From Caballeronia cordobensis (GTDB lineage: Bacteria > Pseudomonadota > Gammaproteobacteria > Burkholderiales > Burkholderiaceae), in assembly GCF_001544575.2 (NCBI RefSeq), contig NZ_FCNY02000011.1, positions 169,879 to 233,878 of the forward strand: a DNA stretch of 64,000 nucleotides, read 5' to 3'. The first letter of the stretch is position 1. Each line of letters starts with the position of its first letter. Positions 58,592-64,000 of the stretch are shown piece after piece. Below the pieces are notes generated by a model. It had not been told where the DNA came from, searched no databases, and saw only the letters and a program-made list of their open reading frames with translations. The position numbers were made by a program, and so were the translations under genes.

Positions 58592-59611
58592 TTACTTGCC
58601 CGGCGTGAGCACGACGCGAAAGCGCGCCTTGCCGCTCATCATCCGCTCGTAGGCTTCGGGCGCGCGCGATAGCGGATATTCCTCGATCATCGGTTTCACG
58701 CCTGCGAGCGCGCTGAACGCGAGCGTCTCCTGCGAATCCGCCGCCGTGCCGGACGGCCAGCCCTGTACCGAGTTGCGCCCCATGATGAATTGCGCGATCG
58801 GCACCTCGACCGGCTCCTGCGATATGCCGACCATGATCAGCTTGCCGTTCAGCCCCAGCCCGCCGATGGTCGCGCTCATCGCCTTGCCGCTCGTCGCCGT
58901 GGCGAGAATCACGCGCGCGCCGCCGAGCGCCTGCAGCGCTTCGGCCACGTTCTGCGCTTCGCTGTCGATATAGTGATGCGCGCCGAGCTGCTTCGCGAGC
59001 GGCGCTTTATCCTGACCGCGGGCGATGGCCGCCGTGACGAAACCCATCTTGCGCGCGAATTGCACGCCCAGATGGCCGAGCCCGCCGATGCCGAGGATCG
59101 CGACGACATCGCCCGCGCGCGCGCCGCTGTTGCGCAGCGCATTGAAGGTGGTGATGCCCGCGCACAGGAGCGGCGCGGCGTCGACATCGGAGAGATCGTC
59201 GGGCATGCGTGCGAGCGCTTCCTGCGGCGCGATCATGTAGTCCGCGTAACCGCCGTCGTAGCTGATGCCGGGAATCAGCGCGCGCTGGCAAAGCACGAAG
59301 TCGCCGTGACGGCAATGATCGCAATGGCCGCAATGCCCGCCGTGCCAGCCTACGCCGATGCGCTGGCCCTTCTCCCAGCCTTCCACGCCCGCGCCCATTT
59401 TCTCGATCACGCCTGCGATTTCATGACCCGGCACGCGCGGGAACTGCAGGCCGGGCCATTGCCCTTCGACCGTGAGCGAGTCGCTGTGGCAGATTCCGCA
59501 TGCCTGTACCTTGATGAGCACGTGTCCGGCTTGCGGCTCCGGCACCTCGCGTTCGACGACTTCCAGCGGACCATTCGCTTTCGCTACCTGCACTGCCTGC
59601 ATCGTTGGCAT
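58592..59611 (-). CDS. Zinc-dependent alcohol dehydrogenase (AdhP-like)
   Basis: A 339-residue medium-chain dehydrogenase. Catalytic zinc ligands are in ACGICHSD and PGHEIAG; the structural zinc site reads HCGHCDHCRHGDFVLC; NAD binding is at GIGGLGHLGVQFARKMG. It oxidises primary alcohols or reduces aldehydes. AAGGAG precedes ATG 59611. It is monocistronic, bounded by a hairpin downstream and an inverted-repeat element upstream. Confidence 0.92.
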   Translation of the reverse strand: MPTMQAVQVAKANGPLEVVEREVPEPQAGHVLIKVQACGICHSDSLTVEGQWPGLQFPRVPGHEIAGVIEKMGAGVEGWEKGQRIGVGWHGGHCGHCDHCRHGDFVLCQRALIPGISYDGGYADYMIAPQEALARMPDDLSDVDAAPLLCAGITTFNALRNSGARAGDVVAILGIGGLGHLGVQFARKMGFVTAAIARGQDKAPLAKQLGAHHYIDSEAQNVAEALQALGGARVILATATSGKAMSATIGGLGLNGKLIMVGISQEPVEVPIAQFIMGRNSVQGWPSGTAADSQETLAFSALAGVKPMIEEYPLSRAPEAYERMMSGKARFRVVLTPGK

Positions 59612-59777
59612 CGCTCGCTCCTTTTTCATGGGAGGAAAACGCGCGGTGTGGGGGGCACGCCGCACACGGAATGGCGATTGTGACAGGTCTTTCGGGCTTT
59701 CGTTTTTTTTCGCGGAGCGCTGCTTTGGTTGGTTTGCGCTTTTTATGGAATCCTGATGTCGTGGTGGTTTATTGGCT

Positions 59778-60321
59778 CTGCCCCTCCCCGGGGCGGGGGT
59801 AACTTTCTTTGCTGCTGCAAAGAAAGTCACCAGAGAAAGCAGCTTTCTCACCGCCCGCGGTCACACGCACGTTGGCCACTTTTCTCCTCGGGGAACGGCA
59901 CTCGCCTAACGAGTGCCCCCATAGGCCCAATCGGGCTTGGATCGCGCACGATCCGTCACATCGCGCCGCTTAATGGGTTGGTACAGCCATTTCAAGTTCC
60001 AGCCCGCTTCGCGGCCGATGGGAAGAGCGGGTTCGCGTGCGCATTCGTGTCCCACCGGTTTCCCTCGCATACCCCGCGGCAGCGCGTAGCGCTGTGCCGA
60101 AGCTATTTTGTGCTGGACCAGCGCGCTTCGCGCACTGGCTTGTCAGACCGTGTGCGATCCAAGCCCGATTGGGTTTATGAGGGCACTCTTTAGGCGAGGG
60201 CCGTTCCCGGAGGAGAAAAATGGCCAACGTGCGTGTGACCGCGGGCCGTGACAAAGCTGCTTTCTTTGGTGACTTTCTTTGCAGCAGCAAAGAAAGTTAC
60301 CCCCGCCCCGGGGAGGGGCAG
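59778..60321. repeat. 0.54-kb inverted-repeat element with ~180-bp arms
   Basis: The left arm (59778 to ~59960) and the right arm (~60140 to 60321) are near-perfect reverse complements, each beginning or ending with CTGCCCCTCCCCGGGGCGGG. Each arm holds an inner hairpin (ACTTTCTTTGC-TGCT-GCAAAGAAAGT on the left, 59802-59827). The ~170-bp centre has no gene. The form resembles dispersed non-coding repeats in Burkholderiaceae intergenic spaces; it carries no transposase and no visible target-site duplication. Confidence 0.85.
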
Positions 60322-60363
60322 TGCTAATAGACCAACATGAATACGGGATCCGGCGACAAACCC

Positions 60364-61167
60364 CTACCGCCCCAACAACCCCACCGCCCCATCCCCCGCC
60401 ATAACCATCCCCTCAACCACCGGCTGAACCGCATCAGCCAACTCCTTCCGATAAGCAAACGGCGCATCCTCATCCATATACGTCGACTGACACATTTCAA
60501 GCTGCACCGCATGAATGCCGTCATCGGGCTGCCCATACGCACGCGTGATGTATCCCCCCTTGAATCGCCCATCAACGACCCACGAATAAGGCTGACCATC
60601 AAGCGCCCCGGCGATGGCCTCAACCACCGCACCATCGCAACTCGCGCCCGAATTCGTGCCGATGTTCAAATCGGGCAACTTGCCCTCGAAAAGCCTCGGC
60701 AGCACGCTCGCGATCGAATGCGCTTCCCACAGCAGCATGGCGCCGAACTCCGCGCGCAGCCGGTCGAGCTCTTCTCGCAGCTTCGCGTGATACGGCTTCC
60801 AGTACGCTTCGAGGCGACGCTGCACTTCGCGCGGCTGCGGCCCGCCACCGTCGCGATAAAGCGGCACGCCGCGAAACGTTTCGGTCGGGCACAGGCCGGT
60901 CGTCGTCTGGCCGGGATAGAGGCTTTCGCCGCTGGCAGGCCGGTTCAGGTCGATGACATAGCGCGAGTAACGCGCGCCCAGCATCGATGCGCCCGCGCGC
61001 AACGCGAAGTCGTAGAGACGGTCGAGATGCCAGTCGGTGTCGGCGGTTTCGCTGGCGGCGTCCGTCAACTGGCTGCGCACATCGGCGGGAATCTCGGTGC
61101 CGAGATGCGGAATCGAAATCAGCAAGGGAATGCGTCCTTGCTGGAAGTGAAAAGCGTCGGCGGTCAT
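60364..61167 (-). CDS. hutG: N-formylglutamate deformylase
   Basis: A 267-residue N-formylglutamate amidohydrolase that converts N-formyl-L-glutamate to glutamate and formate, the last step of the five-step histidine pathway. Landmarks: PLLISIPHLGTEIP, DTDWHLDRLYDFA, YVIDLNRPASGESLYPGQ, LLWEAHSI and GRFKGGYITRAYGQP. ATG 61167 is supported by homology. Usual partners hutF, hutI, hutU and hutH are not in the window, so this is an isolated or operon-terminal copy. Confidence 0.93.
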   Translation of the reverse strand: MTADAFHFQQGRIPLLISIPHLGTEIPADVRSQLTDAASETADTDWHLDRLYDFALRAGASMLGARYSRYVIDLNRPASGESLYPGQTTTGLCPTETFRGVPLYRDGGGPQPREVQRRLEAYWKPYHAKLREELDRLRAEFGAMLLWEAHSIASVLPRLFEGKLPDLNIGTNSGASCDGAVVEAIAGALDGQPYSWVVDGRFKGGYITRAYGQPDDGIHAVQLEMCQSTYMDEDAPFAYRKELADAVQPVVEGMVMAGDGAVGLLGR

Positions 61168-61413
61168 TCATCGATCTCCGGAAGAGTAAGGACCGGCACG
61201 GGCTTGAAGCGGCCTTCTGCCATGTCTTGTTACCTTAAAGAGACAAAAATCCGGCCTCCGGCACCATCGGCGCCAGTTACCATCTTCATAAGGCCGCGTT
61301 ATTCAAAGCGGCGCCTCACGTTTCGAAGCGACGCTGCACTAGGGGCCGGCGCGCCGCAAGGCAGTCAATACGCGTAATCAGGGCTAACCCTGAGCGCGAC
61401 TTCCAGGGTTGTC

Positions 61414-62880
61414 ATGTCAAAAATCGAAGACGAAATCGCGAACGATTCCACGAGCGATCAGGCACACGAATCTTGCGGCGATCCCTACGAGACACAGGTC
61501 GAGAAGCCGGACGAAAAGCTGGACGAGATTCAGGACGAGACGAGCAGCGAACCCAACCCCGAGCGCGAACCGGAAGCGCCTGCCGTGGCGCGCACTGGCC
61601 CGCTCTCCGAAGCCAAGCTGTTCGGCCGGCAGACGCCGCCCGCCGCCGATGCCACGACACACGCACCACACACCCCGCATACGCCCCATGTTCCGGCAGG
61701 TCCGGCCAGCAGCTATCGCGCGCTGGCGGGCCTGCTTTGCAGCTATGCGTTGCTCATCGCCGGGAACGGTCTGTTCCAGACGCTGATTCCGCTGCGCGTG
61801 CTCCAGTCCGGCTATCCGACGATCGTCATCGGTCTGATTCAGTCGTGCTACTACGCCGGGTTCATCCTCGGCGCGGTGTTCAATCGCAGGCTCATCGATC
61901 GCATCGGGCAGCACCGGACTTTCGTCGCGTTCTCGGCGGCGGCGGCAATACTCGCGCTCGCGTTCGGCGCGGCACAGTCGCCGTGGACGCTTGCAGCCGT
62001 GCGTCTTTTGACCGGTTTCGCCTTCATGGGACTGTACACGTCGATCGAAAGCTGGCTCAACGGCACCGTCGAGAACGAAAAGCGCGGGCAGGTCTTCGGC
62101 TCCTACGCGGCGATCAACTATCTCGCGGTCGGAACGGGGCAGTTTCTGTTGAATGTGGGCGCGGGTACGGGCGGACAGCAGTTCTCAATCGCCGCCGCCC
62201 TTTTCGCGGCCGCCGTGCTGCCCGTGACGCTGCTCGAAGGCTGGCCCGTGAAGGTCGCGGACGAACGGCTGCATCGCGTGCCCGCGCGAACCTGGCGCGA
62301 AAGCGTGCGCGAGATGATGGCGTCCGCGCCGCTCGCGGTGCCGGGCTGCATTCTCGCGGGCTTCATCTACAGCAGCTTCTACGCGATGATGCCGGTCTAT
62401 CTGGAGCGCGCGGGCTTCTCGAGAAGCGAGCTCGCCACCTTCATGGGCGTCGCGCTGATCGGCGCGCTCGTGCCGCAATGGCCGATGGGCCGTCTCTCCG
62501 ACAAGGTGGACCGGCGGCGTCTCGTCTATCTCACGGCGTCGACGTCGGCGGCGCTGAGTATCGTGCTGTTTCTGTTCGACGTGCGCGCCGTCACCTGGGT
62601 CGCGACGCTCGTCTACGTGGCGGTCACGTTCACGCAATACGGGCTGATCGTGTCGCACGTGCAGGATCGCACGGAGGCGCAGCATCGCGTCGCGATATCG
62701 GCGCTGCTGCTCGTGCTGTTTTCGTTCGGGGGCATGTCGGGGCCGGCGCTGGCGTCGGCGATGATGACGATCGTCGGGCCGAGCGGGCTGTTTCTGTTCA
62801 ACGCGCTCTCGTGCGCGCTGCTGGCGCTCGCCGCGCGGCGCGCGCTCGGCATTCACTTGCGCAATTCGGGCGCCGGTTGA
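61414..62880 (+). CDS. MFS transporter with acidic N-terminal extension (YcaD-like)
   Basis: A 488-residue protein. The first ~100 residues are a low-complexity, acidic and Pro/His-rich tail (many Glu/Asp, ending in repeats of THAPHTPHTPHV). Twelve membrane spans follow, with RRLIDRIGQHRT as the inter-span loop and TSIESWLNGTVENEKRGQVFG, a motif of the YcaD branch. The substrate is unknown. The tail may be cytoplasmic and regulatory or metal-binding; a later Met inside the core (none is well placed) would be needed to shorten it. Confidence 0.87.
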   Translation: MSKIEDEIANDSTSDQAHESCGDPYETQVEKPDEKLDEIQDETSSEPNPEREPEAPAVARTGPLSEAKLFGRQTPPAADATTHAPHTPHTPHVPAGPASSYRALAGLLCSYALLIAGNGLFQTLIPLRVLQSGYPTIVIGLIQSCYYAGFILGAVFNRRLIDRIGQHRTFVAFSAAAAILALAFGAAQSPWTLAAVRLLTGFAFMGLYTSIESWLNGTVENEKRGQVFGSYAAINYLAVGTGQFLLNVGAGTGGQQFSIAAALFAAAVLPVTLLEGWPVKVADERLHRVPARTWRESVREMMASAPLAVPGCILAGFIYSSFYAMMPVYLERAGFSRSELATFMGVALIGALVPQWPMGRLSDKVDRRRLVYLTASTSAALSIVLFLFDVRAVTWVATLVYVAVTFTQYGLIVSHVQDRTEAQHRVAISALLLVLFSFGGMSGPALASAMMTIVGPSGLFLFNALSCALLALAARRALGIHLRNSGAG

Positions 62881-62905
62881 TCCGGCGCCCGCGTTGAGCG
62901 CGGCC

Positions 62906-64000
62906 TTAAGCGCCGAAGGTCCAGTCGCGCTGCGGCAGATACGTTTCCTTCACGACGCGCGGCGACGCCCAGCGCAGCAGGTTCAGATACGAGCCTGCCT
63001 TGTCGTTCGTGCCGCTCGCGCGGCCGCCGCCGAAGGGCTGCTGGCCGATCATCGCGCCCGTGGGCTTGTCGTTGAGATACAAATTGCCCGCCGCGTTCAC
63101 GAGCACGCTCTCCGCGTGATGCAGCGCGAAGCGGTCCGTGCAGAAGATCGAACCGGTGAGCGCATAGGGGCTTGTTGCATCGATGAGGTCGAGCGTCTCG
63201 TTCCACGCGTTGTCCTCGTAGACGAACACGGAGAGCACGGGGCCGAACAACTCTTCCTTCATCAGCGCGTGGTGCGGATCGCTGACTTCGAGCACGGTCG
63301 GCTCGACGAAGTAACCCGGATCGGACCAGGTCTTGCCGCCGGAGACGAACTTGACTGCTGCGTCGTCCTTGGCCGCCGCCAGCACCCGCGAAAGCTTCTG
63401 GTGAGAAGCCTGCGAAATCACCGCGCCCATGAACGTGTCGTGGTTCGCGACATCGCCGACTTTCAGTTGCGACAGACGCTCACGGATTTCCTGACTCACC
63501 GCGCCCCACAAGCTCTTGGGGATATACGCCCGCGACGCCGCGCTGCACTTCTGACCGCAGTATTCGAACGCGCCGCGAATCAGCGCGATCGCCACTTCCG
63601 ACGCATTCGCCGATGCATGCGCGAGCACGAAGTCCTTGCCGCCCGTCTCACCGACCAGGCGCGGAATCGTGCGGAACGCATCGACCTTCGACGCGACGCC
63701 CTTCCACAGCGACTGGAACACCGCCGACGAACCGGTGAAGTGAATGCCCGCCAGATCCGGCGACGACAACGCGACACGCGTCGTCAACTCGGCATCGCCC
63801 GGCACGAAGTTGATGACGCCGGGCGGCAGCCCCGCCTCTTCCAGCGCTTCAAAGAAAATGTAGTTAGCCAGCGCCGATTTCTCCGACGGCTTCCACAGCA
63901 CCGTGTTACCCATGATCGCGGGGGCGGTCGTCAGATTGCCGCCGATGGCCGTGAAGTTGAACGGCGACACCGCATAGACGAAGCCTTCGAGCGGACGCCA
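62906..64000 (-). CDS. pruA: L-glutamate gamma-semialdehyde dehydrogenase, C-terminal part (5' end outside window)
   Basis: The last 364 residues of an aldehyde dehydrogenase; the frame is open to the window edge. AVSPFNFTAIGGNL, GNTVLWKPSEKSALANY, LVGETGGKDF (general-base Glu), EYCGQKCSAASR (catalytic Cys) and IGQQPFGGGRASGTNDKAGS are the pattern of single-domain 1-pyrroline-5-carboxylate dehydrogenase (RocA type). It oxidises glutamate semialdehyde from proline or arginine to glutamate. It is convergent with the MFS gene, with 25 bases between stops. Confidence 0.94.
   Translation of the reverse strand, partial: WRPLEGFVYAVSPFNFTAIGGNLTTAPAIMGNTVLWKPSEKSALANYIFFEALEEAGLPPGVINFVPGDAELTTRVALSSPDLAGIHFTGSSAVFQSLWKGVASKVDAFRTIPRLVGETGGKDFVLAHASANASEVAIALIRGAFEYCGQKCSAASRAYIPKSLWGAVSQEIRERLSQLKVGDVANHDTFMGAVISQASHQKLSRVLAAAKDDAAVKFVSGGKTWSDPGYFVEPTVLEVSDPHHALMKEELFGPVLSVFVYEDNAWNETLDLIDATSPYALTGSIFCTDRFALHHAESVLVNAAGNLYLNDKPTGAMIGQQPFGGGRASGTNDKAGSYLNLLRWASPRVVKETYLPQRDWTFGA

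Overview
The window is high-GC, gene-dense DNA with short or overlapping spacers and many divergent LysR, AraC and LacI regulator/operon pairs. The dgdA product agrees over its whole length with the 2,2-dialkylglycine decarboxylase known from Burkholderia cepacia. I read it as accessory chromosome or chromid of a soil or plant-associated Burkholderiaceae (Caballeronia, Paraburkholderia or Burkholderia). This is inference from gene content; there is no rRNA or other marker gene here.

Layout. 1-14.3 kb is small-molecule catabolism: the end of a PEP-mutase/isocitrate-lyase-like gene, an SDR, an amidohydrolase, an AraC-VOC pair, dgdR/dgdA, a GlxA-type regulator facing a small muconolactone-isomerase-like gene, and a five-gene ribose/LsrB-type sugar ABC operon with a 3-epimerase-like enzyme. 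A divergent LacI regulator faces that operon, with two near-identical palindromic operators between them. 14.6-17.0 kb is a small insert of different texture holding a SIR2-like protein and an unknown DUF5677-like protein, a candidate defence locus. 17.3-26.7 kb is a LysR-controlled spermidine/putrescine-type ABC transporter followed by a four-subunit FAD/2Fe-2S amine or opine dehydrogenase set and RidA. 26.8-38.7 kb is mixed: Kef-type antiporter, DUF1328 membrane peptide, FtsH-like AAA protease, exopolysaccharide priming transferase, MHS transporter, GlxA-type regulator, DUF2784, an orphan response regulator and a LuxR-type regulator.

39.3-45.95 kb is the most unusual part. A two-domain alpha/beta hydrolase is followed by eleven paralogous genes for 84-85-residue peptides. 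Each begins with a textbook double-glycine leader (L at -12, E at -8, M at -7, I at -4, GG at -2/-1) and has a Cys-free, Asn-rich core of about 60 residues. The genes form four transcription units. Each unit has a sigma-54 (-24/-12) promoter and, about 152 bp upstream, paired 19-bp activator-like sites 32 bp apart. Two of the units are an exact-period 1,279-bp tandem duplication. No exporter or immunity gene is visible in the window.

46-64 kb returns to metabolism: a second SDR, GNATs, glyA (SHMT), a Cupin-XRE regulator, a GbcB-like reductase with a DMSP-lyase-like cupin, and an operon of hot-dog thioesterase, CoA ligase, enoyl-CoA hydratase, HAD dehalogenase, LivK-like binding protein and its own sigma-54 activator. 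That operon also starts at a sigma-54 promoter. The window ends with a Zn-alcohol dehydrogenase, a 0.54-kb inverted-repeat element, hutG, an MFS transporter and a partial pruA.
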